From contig JAPDOI010000155.1 in the NCBI GenBank assembly GCA_029168955.1, positions 434,001 to 498,000 of the forward strand: a DNA stretch of 64,000 nt, in the 5' to 3' direction. Below are positions 1-13,531 of the stretch, piece after piece. A program made the translations under genes and the position numbers. The stretch is from Aplectana chamaeleonis. Lineage: Eukaryota > Nematoda > Chromadorea > Rhabditida > Cosmocercidae. A model generated the notes under the pieces. That model had not been told where the DNA came from. It saw nothing but the letters and a program-made list of their open reading frames with translations, and ran no database searches. Each line of letters starts with the position of its first letter. Position 1 is the stretch's first letter.

Positions 1-2445
1 ACGGCGTTCTGCGCACACTCATTTGGGTCCCGCACACTTTCTACGGCGTCCGGCGCACTCTCATTTGGGTCCCGCACACTTTCTACGGCGTCCGGCGCAC
101 TGTTATTTGGGTCCCACACACTTTCTACGGCGTCCGACGCACTGTTATTTGGGTCCCACACACTTTCTACGGCGTTCTGCGCACACTCATTTGGGTCCCG
201 TACACTTTCTACGGCGTCCTGCGAATTCTCATTTGGGTCCCACACACTTTCTAAGGCGTCCGACGCACTGTTATTTGGGTCCCACACACTTTCTACGGCG
301 TTCTGCGCACACCCATTTGGGTCCCGTACACTTTCTACGGCGTCCGGCGCACTGTTATTTGGGTCCCACACACTTTCTACGGCGTTCTGCGCACACTCAT
401 TTGGGTCCCGCACACTTTCTACGGCGTCCGGCGCGCATCGTAATAGTCCACACACTTTCTACGGCGTCCTGCGCACACTCATTTTCCCGTACACTTTCTA
501 TGGCGTCCGGCGCACTGTTATTTGGGTCCACACACTTTCTACGGCGTCCTGCGCACTGTTATTTGGGTCCCACACACTTTCTAGCCCGGCGAAAAATTCT
601 ACGGCGTCCGGCGCACTGTTATTTGGGTCCCGCACACTTTCTACGGCGTTCTGCGCACTCTCATTTGGGTCCCACACACTTTCTACGACGTTCTGCGCAC
701 ACCCGTTTGGGTCCCGCACACTTTCTACGGCGTCCTGCGCACTCTCATTTGGGTCCCACACACTTTCTACGGCGTCCGGCGCACTGTTATTTGGGTCCCA
801 CACACTTTCTACGGCGTTCTGCGCACTCTCATTTGGGTCCCACACACTTTCTACGGCGTCCGACGCACTGTTATTTGGGTCCCACACACTTTCTACGGCG
901 TTCTGCGCACTCTCATTTGGGTCCCGCACACTTTCTACGGCGTCCGGCGCACACTCATTTGGGTCCCACACACTTTCTACGGCGTCCGACGCACTGTTAT
1001 TTGGGTCCCACACACTTTCTACGGCGTCCTGCGCACTCTCATTTGGGTCCCGCACACTTTCTACGGCGTCCGGCGCACTGTTATTTGGGTCCCACACACT
1101 TTCTACGGCGTCCTGCGCACTCTCATTTGGGTCCCGCACACTTTCTACGGCGTCCGGCGCACTGTTATTTGGGTCCCACACACTTTCTGAGGCGTCCGGC
1201 GCACTGTTATTTGGGTCCCGCACACTTTCTACGGCGTCCGGCGCACTGTTATTTGGGTCCCACACACTTTCTACGGCGTTCTGCGCACTCTCATTTGGGT
1301 CCCACACACTTTCTACGGCGTCCGGCGCACTGTTTGGGTCCCGCACACTTTCTACGGCGTCCGGCGCACACTCATTTGGGTCCCGCACACTTTCTACGGC
1401 GTCCGGCGCGCTGTTATTTGGGTCCCACACACTTTCTACGGCGTTCTGCGCACACTCATTTGGGTCCCACACACTTTCTACGGCTTCCGGCGCACTGTTA
1501 TTTGGGTCCCACACACTTTCTACGGCGTCCGGCGCACACTCATTTGGGTCCCGCACACTTTCTACGGCGTTCTGCGCGCACTTATTTGGGTCCCGCACAC
1601 TTTCTACGGCGTCCAGCGCACTGTTATTTGGGTCCCACACACTTTCTACGACATTCTGCGCACACCCATTTGGGTCCCGTACACTTTCTACGGCGTCCGG
1701 CGCACTGTTATTTGGGTCCCACACACTTTCTACGGCGTCCGGCGCACTGTTATTTGGGTCCCACACACTTTCTACGGCGTTCTGCGCACACTCATTTGGG
1801 TCCCGCACACTTTCTACGGCGTCCGGCGCACTGTTATTTGGGTCCCACACACTTTCTACGGCGTTCTGCGCACTCTCATTTGGGTCCCGCACACTTTCTA
1901 CGGCGTCCTGCGCACACTCATTTGGGTCCCGCACACTTTCTACGGCGTCCGGCGCACTGTTATTTGGGTCCCACACATTTTCTACGGCGTTCTGCGCACT
2001 CTCATTTGGGTCCAACACACTTTCTACGACGTTCTGCGCACACCCGTTTGGGTCCCGCACACTTTCTACGGCGTCCTGCGAACTCTCATTTGGGTCCCAC
2101 ACACTTTCTACGGCGTCCGACGCACTGTTATTTGGGTCCCACACACTTTCTACGGCGTCCTGCGCACTCTCATTTGGGTCCCGTACACTTTCTACGGCGT
2201 CCGGCGCACTGTTATTTGGGTCCCACACACTTTCTACGGCGTTTTGCGCACTCTCATTTGGGTCCCACACACTTTCTACGACGTTCTGCGCACACCCGTT
2301 TGGGTCCCGCACACTTTCTACGGCGTCCGGCGCACTGTTATTTGGGTCCCACACACTTTCTACGGCGTTCTGCGCACTCTCATTTGGGTCCCGTACAATT
2401 TCTACGGCGTCCGGCGCACTGTTATTCGGGTCCCACACACTTTCT

Positions 2446-4480
2446 GAGGCGTCCGACGCACTGTTATTTGGATCCCGCAAACTTTCTACGGCCTCCGGAG
2501 TATCCCATTTGGGTCCCACACACTTTCTACGGCGTTCTGCGCACACCCGTTTGGGTCCCGCACACTTTCTACGGCGCCCTGCGCACTCTCATTTGGATCC
2601 CGCACACTTTCTACGGCGTCCGGCGCACACTCATTTGGGTCCCGCACACTTTCTACGGCGTCCGGCGCACTGTTATTTGGGTCCAACACACTTTCTACGG
2701 CGTTCTGCGCACTCTAATTTGGGTCCCACACACTTTCTACGACGTTCTGCGCACACCCGTTTGGGTCCCGTACACTTTCTACGGCGTCCGGCGCACTGTT
2801 ATTCGGGTCCCACACACTTTCTGAGGCGTCCGGCGCACTGTTAATTGGGTCCCACACACTTTCTACTTCGTTCTGCGCACTCTCATTTGGGTCCCACACA
2901 CTTTCTTCGGCGTCCGGCGCACTGTTATTTGGGTCCCACACACTTTCTACGGCGTTCTGCGCGTACTCATTTGGGTCCCGCACACTTTCTACGGCGTCCG
3001 GCGCACTGTTATTTGGGTCCCACACACTTTCTACGGCGTCCGACGCACTGTTATTTGGGTCCCACACACTTTCTGAGGCGTCCTGCGCACACCCGTTTGG
3101 GTTCCGCACACTTTCTACGGCGTCCTGCGAACTCTCATTTGGGTCCCACACACTTTCTACGGCGTCCGACACACTGTTATTTGGGTCCCACACACTTTCT
3201 ACGGCGTCCTGCGCACTCTCATTTGGGTCCCGCACACTTTCTACGGCGTCCGGCGCACTGTTATTTGGGTCCCACACACTTTCTACGGCGTTCTGCGCAC
3301 TCTCATTTGGGTCCCACACACTTTCTACGACGTTCTGCGCACACCCGTTTGGGTCCCGCACACTTTCTACGGCGTCCGGCGCACTGTTATTTGGGTCCCA
3401 CACACTTTCTACGGCGTTCTGCGCACTCTCATTTAGGTCCCACACACTTTCTACGACGTTCTGCGCACACCCGTTTGGGTCCCGCACACTTTCTACGGCG
3501 TCCGGCGCACTGTTATTTGGGTCCCACACACTTTCTAGGGCGTTCGACGCACTGTTATTTCGGTCCCACACACTTTCTACGGCGTTCTGCGCACACTCAT
3601 TCGGGTCCCGCACATTTTCTACGGCGTCTGGCGCACTGTTATTTGGGTCCCGCACCCTTTCTACGGCGTCCTGCAAACTCTCATTTGGGTCCCGCACACT
3701 TTCTACGGCGTCCGGCGCACTGTTATTTGGGTCCCACACACTTTCTGAGGCGTCCGACGCACTGTTATTTGGATTCCGCAAACTTTATACGGCCTCCGGA
3801 GTATCCCATTTGGGTCCCACACACTTTCTACGGCGTTCTGCGCACTCTCATTTGGGTCCCACACACTTTCTACGACGTTCTGCGCACACCCGTTTGGGTC
3901 CCGCACACTTTCTACGGCGTCCGGCGCACACTCATTTGGGTCCCGCACACTTTCTACGGCGTCCGGCGCACTGTTATTTGGGTCCCACACACTTTCTACG
4001 GCGTTCTGCGCACTCTCATTTGGGTCACACACACTTTCTACGGCGTTCTGCGCACTGTTATTTGGGTCCCACACACTTTCTACGACGTTCTGCGCACACC
4101 CGTTTGGGTCCCGTACACTTTCTACGGCGTCCGGCGCACTGTTATTCGGGTCCCACACACTTTCTGAGGCGTCCGGCGCACTGTTAATTGGGTCCCACAC
4201 ACTTTCTACTTCGTTCTGCGCACTCTCATTTGGGTCCCACACACTTTCTTCGGCGTCCGGCGCACTGTTATTTGGGTCCCACACACTTTCTACGGCGTTC
4301 TGCGCGTACTCATTTGGGTCCCGCACACTTTCTACGGCGTCCGGCGCACTGTTATTTGGGTCCCACACACTTTCTGAGGCGTCCGACGCACTGTTATTTG
4401 GATCCCGCAAACTTTCTACGGCCTCCGGAGTATCCCATTTGGGTCCCACACACTTTCTACGGCGTTCTGCGCACTCTCAT
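2446..4480 (+). repeat. Higher-order repeat block inside satellite array 1
   Basis: A marker monomer containing GCCTCCGGAGTATCCC occurs at 2491, 3792 and 4421, with a relative at 6435. Blocks around it are duplicated: the run carrying GCACTGTTAATTGGG and the CTACTTCGTTC monomer at about 2821 recurs at 4164, an offset of 1,343 bp (32 monomers minus 1 bp). This shows multi-monomer duplication on top of the 42-bp period. Confidence 0.8.
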
Positions 4481-4499
4481 TTGGGTCCCACACACTTTC

Positions 4500-4748
4500 T
4501 ACGACGTTCTGCGCACACCCGTTTGGGTCCCGCACACTTTCTACGTCGTCCGGCGCACACTCATTTGGGTACCGCACACTTTCTACGGCGTCCGGCGCAC
4601 TGTTATTTGGGTCCAACACACTTTCTACGGCGTTCTGCGCACTCTAATTTGGGTCCCACACACTTTCTACGACGTTCTGCGCACGCCCGTTTGGGTCCCG
4701 TACACTTTCTACGGCGTCCGGCGCACTGTTATTCGGGTCCCACACACT
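4500..4748 (+). repeat. Segmental duplicate within array 1, partner at 7601-7849
   Basis: A run of about six monomers with rare variants (CTACGTCGTCC, TTTGGGTACCGC, GGGTCCAACAC, GCACTCTAATTTGGG, GCACGCCCG) recurs essentially unchanged 3,101 bp downstream. The offset is 74 monomers minus 7 bp, so the copies are slightly out of register with the monomer grid. This implies a recent large duplication or unequal exchange. Confidence 0.8.
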
Positions 4749-7700
4749 TTCTACGGCGTCCGGCGCACTGTTATTTGGGTCCCACACACTTTCTACGGCG
4801 TTCTGCGCACACTCATTTGGGTCCCGCACACTTTCTACGGCGTCCGGCGCACTGTTATTTGGGTCCCACACACTTTCTACGGCGTTCTGCGCACACTCTT
4901 TTGGGTCCCGTACACTTTCTACGGCGTCCGGCGCACTGTTATTTGGGTCCCGCACACTTTCTACGGCGTCCGGCGCACTGTTATTTGGGTCCCACACACT
5001 TTCTACGGCGTTCTGCGCACTCTCATTTGGGTCCCACACACTTTCTACGGCGTCCGGCGCACTGTTATTTGGGTCCCGCACACTTTCTACGGCGTCCGGC
5101 GCACTGTTATTTGGGTCCCGCACACTTTCTACGGCGTCCGGCGCACTGTTATTTGGGTCCCACACACTTTCTACGGCGTTCTGCGCACACTCATTTGGGT
5201 CCCGCACACTTTCTACGGCGTTCTGCGCACTCTCATTTGGGTCCCACACACTTTCTACGGCGTCCGGCGCACTGTTATTTGGGTCCCACACACTTTCTAC
5301 GGCGTCCTGCGCACTCTCATTTGGGTCCCACACACTTTCTACGGCGTCCGACGCACTGTTATTTGGGTCCCACACACTTTCTGTGGCGTCCAGCGCACTG
5401 TTATTTGGGTCCCACACACTTTCTACGGCGTTCTGCGCACTCTCATTTGGGTCCCACACACTTTCTACGACGTTCTGCGCACACCAGTTTGGGTCCCGCA
5501 CACTTTCTACGGCGTCCGGCGCACTGTTATTTGGGTCCCACACACTTTCTACGGCGTCCGGCGCACTGTTGTTTGGGTCCCACACACTTTCTACGGCGTT
5601 CTGCGCACTCTCATTTGGGTCCCGCACACTTTCTACGGCGTCCGGCGCACTGTTATTTGGGTCCCACACACTTTCTACGGCGTTCTGCGCACACTCATTT
5701 GGGTCCCGCCCACTTTCTACGGCGTCCGGCGCACTGTTATTTGGGTCCCACACACTTTCTACGGCGTCCTGCGCACACTCATTTGGGTCCCACACACTTT
5801 CTACGGCGTCCGACGCACTGTTATTTGGGTCCCACACACTTTCTACGGCGTTCTGCGCACACTCATTTGGGTCCCGCACACTTTCTACGGCGTCCTGCGC
5901 ACACTCATTTGGGTCCCGCACACTTTCTACGGCGTCCGGCGCACTGTTATTTGGGTCCCACACACTTTCTACGGCGTTCTGCGCACTCTCATTTGGGTCC
6001 CACACACTTTCTACGACGTTCTGCGCACACTCATTTGGGTCCCGCACACTTTCTACGGCGTCCGGCGCACTGTTATTTGGGTCCCACACACTTTCTACGG
6101 CGTCCGGCGCACTGTTATTTGGGTCCCACACACTTTCTACGGCGTTCTGCGCACTCTCATTTGGGTCCCGCACACTTTCTACGGCGTCCGGCGCACTGTT
6201 ATTTGGGTCCCACACACTTTCTACGGCGTCCTGCGCACTCTCATTTGGGTCCCGCACACTTTCTACGGCGTCCGGCGCACTGTTATTTGGGTCCCACACA
6301 CTTTCTACGGCGTTCTGCGCACTCTCATTTGGGTCCCACACACTTTCTACGGCGTCCGGCGCACTGTTATTTGGGTCCCACACACTTTCTACGGCGTCCG
6401 GCGCACTGTTATTTGGGTCCCGCAAACTTTCTACGGCCTCCGGCGCATCCCACTTGGGTCCCACACACTTTCTACGGCGTCCAGCGCACTGTTATTTGGG
6501 TCCCACACACTTTCTACGGCGTTGTGCGCACTCTCATTTGGGTCCCACACACTTTCTACGGCGTCCGGCGCACTGTTATTTGGGTCCCGCGCACTTTCTA
6601 CGGCGTCCGGCGCACTGTTATTTGGGTCCCACACACTTTCTACGGCGTTCTGCGCACTCTCATTTGGGTCCCACACACTTTCTACGACGTTCTGCGCACA
6701 CCCGTTTGGGTCCCGCACACTTTCTACGGCGTCCTGCGCACACTCATTTGGGTCCCGCACACTTTCTACGGCGTCCAGCGCACTGTTATTTGGGTCCCAC
6801 ACACTTTCTACGGCGTCCTGCGCACTCTCATTTGGGTCCAGTACACTTTCTACGGCGTCCGGCGCACTGTTATTTGGGTCCCACACACTTTCTACGGCGT
6901 CCTGCGCACTCTCATTTGGGTCCAGTACACTTTCTACGGCGTCCGGCGCACTGTTATTTGGGTCCCACACACTTTCTACGGCGTCCGACGCACTATTATT
7001 TGGGTCCCACACACTTTCTACGGCGTTCTGCGCACACCCATTTGGGTCCCGTACACTTTCTACGGCGTCCGGCGCACTGTTATTTGGGTCCCACACACTT
7101 TCTACGGCGTCCGGCGCACTGTTATTTGGGTCCCACACACTTTCTACGGCGTTCTGCGCACACTCATTTGGGTCCCACACACTTTCTACGGCGTTCTGCG
7201 CACACCCATTTGGGTCCCGTACACTTTCTACGGCGTCCGGCCCACTGTTATTCGGGTCCACACTTTCTGGAGCGTCCGCGCACTGTTATTTGGGTCCCGC
7301 ACATTTTCTACGGCGTTCTGCGCACACTCATTTGGGTCCCGCACACTTTCTACGGCGTCCTACGCACTGTTATTTGGGTCCCACACACTTTCTACGGCGT
7401 TCTGCGCACTCATTTGGGTCCCGCACACTTTCTACGGCGTCCGACGCACTGTTATTTGGGTCCCACACAGTTTCTACGGCGTCCGACGCACTGTTATTTG
7501 GGTCCCACACACTTTCTACGGCGTTCTGCGCACTCTCATTTGGGTCCCACACACTTTCTACGGCGTCCGGCGCACTGTTATTTGGGTCCCACACACTTTC
7601 TACGACGTTCTGCGCACACCCGTTTGGGTCCCGCACACTTTCTACGTCGTCCGGCGCACACTCATTTGGGTACCGCACACTTTCTACGGCGTCCGGCGCA

Positions 7701-9048
7701 CTGTTATTTGGGTCCAACACACTTTCTACGGCGTTCTGCGCACTCTAATTTGGGTCCCACACACTTTCTACGACGTTCTGCGCACGCCCGTTTGGGTCCC
7801 GTACACTTTCTACGGCGTCCGGCGCACTGTTATTCGGGTCCCACACACTTTCTGAGGCGTCCGGCGCACTGTTATTTGGGTCCCACACACTTTCTACGGC
7901 GTTCTGCGCGTACTCATTTGGGTCCCGCACACTTTCTACGGCGTCCAGCGCACTGTTATTTGGGTCCCACACACTTTCTACGGCGTCCTGCGCACTCTCA
8001 TTTGGGTCCCGTACACTTTCTACGGCGTCCGGCGCACTGTTATTTGGGTCCCACACACTTTCTACGGCGTCCTGCGCACTCTCATTTGGGTCCCACACAC
8101 TTTCTACGGCGTCCGACGCACTGTTATTTGGGTCCCACACACTTTCTACGGCGTCCTGCGCACACTCATTTGGGTCCCGCACACTTTCTACGGCGTCCTG
8201 CGCACACTCATTTGGGTCCCGCACACTTTCTACGGCGTCCGGCGCACTGTTATTTGGGTCCCACACATTTTCTACGGCGTTCTGCGCACTCTCATTTGGG
8301 TCCCACACACTTTCTACGACGTTCTGCGCACACCCGTTTGGGTCCCGCACACTTTCTACGGCGTCCTGCGAACTCTCATTTGGGTCCCACACACTTTCTA
8401 CGGCGTCCGACGCACTGTTATTTGGGTCCCACACACTTTCTACGGCGTTCTGCGCACTCTCATTTGGGTCCCGTACACTTTCTACGGCGTCCGGCGCACT
8501 GTTATTTGGGTCCCACACACTTTCTACGGCGTTCTGCGCACTCTCATTTGGGTCCCACACACTTTCTACGACGTTCTGCGCACACCCGTTTGGGTCCCGC
8601 ACACTTTCTACGGCGTCCTGCGAACTCTCATTTGGGTCCCGTACACTTTCTACGGCGTCCGGCGCACTGTTATTCGGGTCCCACACACTTTCTGAGGCGT
8701 CCGGCGCACTGTTATTTTGGTCCAACACACTTTCTGAGGCGTCCGGCGCACTGTTATTTGGGTCCCACACACTTTCTACGGCGTTCTGCGCACTCTCATT
8801 TGGGTCCCGTACAATTTCTACGGCGTCCGACGCACTGTTATTTGGGTCCCACACACTTTATACGGCGTCCTGCGCACTCTCATTTGGGTCCCGTACACTT
8901 TCTACGGCGTCCGGCGCACTGTTATTCGGGTCCCACACACTTTCTGAGGCGTCCGGCGCACTGTTATTTGGGTCCCACACACTTTCTACGGCGTTCTGCG
9001 CACTCTCATTTGGGTCCCACACACTTTCTACGGCGTTCTGTGGCCCAC

Positions 9049-9845
9049 TTCTGATTCACACCGTGCGGCGTTCCAAAAAGTACTTCCGAGATCCCGCCGT
9101 ATTGATTGAAGCGTTGCCCTGTCTGAGGGCGCGTTCAATCCTGAGCAAAAGCCTATCAGTAACAGTGTTTATTTCATTAGTGCATTTTTACGGATGAGTG
9201 AACGTCGGATGGTTTATAATAACATGTTTGCGTGTTTTTGTCTTTCCTGACCCTCAATTTTGAGGTTCCACAAAAATTGAGCTACCAACTTCAAATTTTG
9301 ACAGGAGCTAGGTGCAATCATAGCCAACTTTCTGGCCAAAAATGAGCTTTCTAGCTCAACGTTAAGTGTTCCAACAAGATCGTGTACGCCAACTGAAAAA
9401 AAAGGAGATGAACCCTTTTTTTTCGACCAAATGACGTGGTTTTGACAATTTTTCTCGGATCTCAGGTAACCATTCCGGACCAATTTTTGAATAGTTATTC
9501 AGCCTCCTAAAGTGTATTAAATGCAAAAAGAACGGTCTCCCTACGTTTACTCTGGACCCCGAAACTGAGATCAGGGGGTTGCGCGATGGCGAATCAAAGC
9601 AAAATCTGGTGAGCGCTTCGCGCTCACAACAATATGCAACAGTCAGTGTGGTCCCACCACGATTCAATACGATGCTAGCTTAAATCGCACTTAGCCACGC
9701 CCTTTTTTGTGCCGCAACGACTCTCTTGATTTTGGCAGGGGAGCGAAACCCCGAGTAGCTGCTCGAATTTAGTGCGGTAAGGTAAAATGGGCGTAGCCAA
9801 GTGCATCGCGCCGCAGTGCCCCCGCCGCGATAGCATTACGATACG
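9049..9845. other. Unassigned sequence right of satellite array 1
   Basis: This stretch is moderately AT-rich, with a minus-strand open stretch near 9,214-9,667 that falls in two overlapping frames. I see no domain, signal or splice pattern that would make it a gene, and nothing that ties it to the satellite. It may be an old repeat or plain intergenic DNA. Confidence 0.4.
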
Positions 9846-10218
9846 CTCAAACGCTAACGTCGGACAGGAAACGAAATTCTCATGCCGTAAAATAGCGTGT
9901 TTTTTATGTGTCGATTGCGTCCAACACTACTCATTCTACGACATCATGGAAAAATTTACAATTATGTTCTTTTAATTTGCCTGTACACACCGAAACTCAG
10001 CCTAAACTGGAAATGCTTAGTCATTCTAATCTCCTTGTACGTACATTATCATGTACCTTATGCTTTCTTCTCAACAAAGAAGTCCAGGAGCAATTTCCCG
10101 AGGTAGCAAAAATTTCCACGATTTCGTGTAATGAGTAGTGTTGGACGCAGTTGATACATCAAAACACGCTATGTTACGGCATGAGAATCTCGTTACCTGT
10201 CCGACGTTAGCGTTTGAG
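9846..10218. mobile_element. MITE, 373 bp, long inverted termini
   Basis: The left end CTCAAACGCTAACGTCGGAC is matched in reverse by the right end GTCCGACGTTAGCGTTTGAG. Pairing continues imperfectly for about 110 bp per arm through CATGCCGTAAAATAGCGTG and the ACTACTCATT motif, leaving a short AT-rich middle. It has no coding capacity. I see no certain target-site duplication, so the superfamily is open. Confidence 0.85.
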
Positions 10219-11098
10219 TCTACGAACTCACCTGGACGTTGCAGGTGCAGCCTGCTTGCTATGTGGACTATGCAAAAATGAGTAATACTGAGGAGAATGG
10301 AAGCCTATCATAGGTTAGACATGATATATCGTGATAATACGAGTTGATTGCAGGCTGTAACTCGTAAACTCTCGTTTGTAGTCGAGCCCACAACAATCCT
10401 ACCCTTTTTGGCGACTCTCTCTGAAGACCGTACTAACGCGGGTTCAGTGCTATCCCCAGCGGGGGGGGGCATCATAGTATACAACCCTGTACACCCTTAC
10501 CGCTGTCTTGAACATATCATTATCAGCCAATGTAGCAACAATTATTCAGAAAATAGCGCTGGCGACCCGTTGTCAATCAGCTGGCGAGCAATCCGCACAA
10601 TCAGTTTGCCTGATAAGGGTTGACAACTGATCGCCAGCTTGTCGCCGAGTTGAAACCAGGTCGCCGCCAACCGAGAAACACTGCCAGCTAATCGCCAGAT
10701 CGCGGCGATCTGGCGCTCCCGACTGCCAGCGGGTCGACAGCAGTCTGACCCTTCTTTCAGCATTGCCAGCGCGTCTCCAGCTCGCCGCCCTCCCATGGCC
10801 AATTGCCGGCCGAACGCGCGGTGGCGGCCAACTGCTTGCCCGGAGTGCCCAATTTTGCCAGCGCGCCGCCCGGTCAGTTTGTCTGAGCAGTTGCATGCAG
10901 CATGTTTGCTGGCTGTTTGTTGACATCCCTTCCGCACCCCCGTCCGCGCTGAAGCATATCTTTCTGGCTTTAGAAAAGCATTATCAATTGACCCTTCAGC
11001 AGCAAGTGCGGTTCATTTTCATAGTCTGCCTACTCATATGTTGGGTTTCTCACAACCGCTCTTCGAGGTATTAATGACCTTAAACTCACATGACATTC
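10219..11098. other. Unassigned; contains a GCCAGC-rich stretch
   Basis: From about 10,560 to 10,900 the DNA is GC-rich and dense in short words such as CTGGCGA, TCGCCAGC and GCCAGCG in both orientations. Similar wording recurs at 16,815-17,010, so this is probably a dispersed repeat. Overlapping frames of 100-130 codons on both strands here reflect the low stop content of GC-rich DNA. No gene is supported. Confidence 0.4.
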
Positions 11099-11461
11099 TC
11101 AAGCCTCATTCATAGCTGGTCGCTTCGACTAGTCGCGGCATTGCCAACAGGTACAAAATCCGTCGCGGCAACAGATCTTGCACTGAGTCGCGACGGGTTG
11201 GAACTAGGGGTGTGCGGCAGTCGCCGTTCGCCGATTGCCGTTTGCCGTTTCCGGCCATTCTTGGGCTTCGCCGTTGCCGTTTGCAAAAATTTTTGGTTAA
11301 AACGGCAAATTTTCGGCCGGCAAAAATGCATTAAAACAACAGACTTTGCCCTCACCGGGGTCAGCTATTCGAAGCTGCTACAAATAATTATTTTGACTAG
11401 CTCCAGCTTATGCAATGTGTTATTGTATTCATTGAATCGGTACCCGGCGGAAATATAAACT

Positions 11462-12086
11462 CTCCTATAAACTCTTTACTAGGTGGTCAGAGGAGTCCGT
11501 TCAAGTTCTAAGTTGTTTGGGAACCTTCAAATATTTTTTTCAATTATCAAATTTGTAACTCCTTAGCAAGAAATTCCAAAATTGCAAAAAAACACCGTTC
11601 CCAGAAGCATTCCGATTTCAGCAAGTTCCAAGATTACAAAACCAAGTGGTATCAAAGTGATAGCGTAAAAGCAGCCGTTTCAAACATATAAACAGGTTGG
11701 GAACTCGTGTGAATTGGTCCGCTTATGGTCGGTTGGTGGGCTGATGGTAATAATTGGGAGAGGAAGTTGATCAATTCTTCAAATACTCTGTCCGTTTTTT
11801 TTTTCAAGTTTAACAATATTCACAGCGATCTTAGAGGCAGTGTTTAATAATATTTTCATTTCCGAGATCATTAGCTGAAATGAAGTGTTAACTCAGTGGC
11901 AGAGCTGAGTTTGTTAAGAAATGGTGTGAAGATGAAAAAATAAAAATTCCTCAAAGGTAACTATTGAAACTGCCTTCAACTTCTCACCAGAAAACGAAAG
12001 CTCCGAGGCCCATTGCAACAACAGAGTCGAAATGCGGCTTAAAATGAGCAACCAATATCAATAAACAGCCCCGAAACTTGAACGTA
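11462..12086. other. AT-rich interior of the hAT-like element
   Basis: No open frame, domain or further repeat is recognised here. It is simple AT-rich sequence with T-runs near 11,800. Confidence 0.4.
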
Positions 12087-12362
12087 AAGTGTGCCCGAAT
12101 GAGAATGGCGGCCCACGCGGCCGGCGTGCTTGGCAGGCGGCCGGCGCATGTGTCGCCCTCGGACGGGTGTTAGATTTCAACGACGGCCGTCCCCTCTCCC
12201 ACTGATTGATCGGCGCAGTGCTTCCTGCCAGCCGGTGCCGGCCCCGTTCGTAGTCGATGGCGGTGGGGACTTTTCGCATGCTCGTCCGTGAGCGGCGGAC
12301 GCGACGCCCGCCTGCCAAGCACGCCGGCCGCGTGGGCCGTCATTCTCATTCGGACGCACCTT
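12087..12362. mobile_element. GC-rich MITE with inverted repeats of about 55 bp
   Basis: The left arm (GCCCGAATGAGAATGGCGGC through CGTGCTTGGCAGGCGG) is repeated in reverse at 12,305-12,362 as CCGCCTGCCAAGCACG through CCGTCATTCTCATTCGG with few mismatches. The interior is GC-rich and non-coding; overlapping short frames on both strands are shadows of the palindrome. Flanking TAA and TAG could be remnants of a 3-bp target duplication. Confidence 0.85.
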
Positions 12363-12364
12363 AG

Positions 12365-12427
12365 TGTGCTCGCCCCACCCACACACTTCCTCTGTAGCCA
12401 CAAGGGAAGTGGGTGGGCGAGCACACT
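12365..12427. repeat. Short hairpin next to the GC-rich MITE
   Basis: GTGTGCTCGCCC followed by CACCCAC pairs with GTGGGTGGGCGAGCACAC, separated by a short loop. It directly abuts the right end of the preceding MITE and may be a second small foldback element or part of its flank. Confidence 0.6.
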
Positions 12428-13041
12428 TCATTTGTTTGGGACCGTATAGAGCGACTTATTGCTTGCTTTCAACCGACACTGTTGTCGTAATAAGCCTCGT
12501 GCCGGCTTGTAGACCGAATACACAGCAAGGGAAGCGCTCAAGAGCAGTCCGGCTGGCTATACGCACTGCATGCGGCGCTCAAGCAGCGACGTGAGCGCAG
12601 CGGCTTTCCTTCGCACCCGTCGCATGTAACAGTCGGACTGTTGCTAGATACCTTTCATTCTGTAAATTTGATCAACGTGCTCCTCGGAGCTCTTGCTGTC
12701 CTGTGGAAATTCGAAGTCTGCTTTGATCGTGAGCATTGCAATCAACTGAACTAGCCTCACTCCACTATGTTCTGTAGCCTCACAAGTGAAACCGTTTCAA
12801 GTGAGCGACTCAGAAAATCCTGAGTCTGTTACTTGCTACCTACAATAAAAGTTGTGAGTGACCCCAGTTATAAGCTAGGTGTGGGCTGTCTTTCGCCACC
12901 AATGTCGACTAATCAACGCGTATTCATCCATCTATTCTGAATGTGGCACCGGTATCGGGCACAGTCTATAAGTCGGTGCATACTCCCACCGCACCAAGCC
13001 GCCTGCTTACGGTTCGCTGCACGTCCCCTGCTCAACTAGGC

Positions 13042-13531
13042 TTAAAGGCACAGTACACCCTCGGATATGAATTTTGAGATTTTCATGTAATTGTGTAGAA
13101 GACCCCTCCCGTATAACACGTGGCCAATACGAGATCTCAGTTCCTCCAAATAAGCGAGATATAAGCGACCACCACAGGCCCGACCCCCTTCACTCACCAC
13201 CACAGGCCCGACCCCCTACCAGATTTACGAACTCGATAGCGGCTAGATGGATGGATGAATTCCAACAAGTCTTCGTTCTTCAGTCCATTGCCGGACTGTC
13301 TCCTTATCCTGGCTCGCTCTCGCGCAACGGTTGTGATTGAAGAAAAATACAGGCCTGAGACAACTCGTCCACCACTTTTTCACCCTTAAAATATAGGCAT
13401 CTTTAGGGATTCATAACTCTGCTCATAGGGGGTCTTGAACGGCCTGAGATACCACTGTGATCAGTGTGTGACCCTCTCCAAGAAAACCATGAAACCTGAA
13501 AAACAAATTTCTGGGTGTATTGTGCCTTTAA
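13042..13531. mobile_element. MITE of the TTAAAGGCAC family, copy 1
   Basis: The inverted ends are TTAAAGGCACAGTACACC and GGTGTATTGTGCCTTTAA. The interior shares ACTCGTCCACCA, CATAACTC and GGTCTTG words with copies at 43,911 and 62,710. A CCACAGGCCCGACCCCCT motif is duplicated near 13,172-13,216. The terminal TTAA is shared with the target of the adjoining 151-bp MITE. Confidence 0.8.

Larger units (their letters stand above)
1..9048 (+). repeat. 42-bp satellite array 1 (forward orientation)
   Basis: About 215 head-to-tail copies of a 42-bp monomer fill this stretch and run off the left edge of the window. The nearly invariant core is GGGTCCCRCACACTTTCTAC, then GGCGTYCKGCGCAC, then a variable tail, chiefly TGTTATTT or WCTCATTT; tail types tend to alternate, giving a loose 84-bp rhythm. 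Local damage is visible near 440-460, 575-605 (an inserted GCCCGGCGAAAAA) and 7,258-7,275. Because 42 is a multiple of three and the consensus lacks stops in four frames, frames of up to about 1,220 codons appear in several overlapping registers at once, translating as 14-residue repeats such as RRPAHCYLGPTHFL. I treat none as genes. The right end stops abruptly at GTTCTGTGGCCCAC. Confidence 0.97.

Noticed and set aside
1..9048. CRISPR-like regular repeat
   Set aside because: Units are directly adjacent with no unique spacers, and the context is eukaryotic.
5383..9054. A 1,223-codon plus-strand frame, and similar frames throughout 1-9,054
   Set aside because: It is a reading of the 42-bp satellite in one of several simultaneously open frames; there is no unique start, domain or codon bias, and overlapping frames are equally open.
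12058..12431. Several 80-codon GC-rich frames
   Set aside because: They coincide with the inverted arms of a MITE and its neighbouring hairpin.
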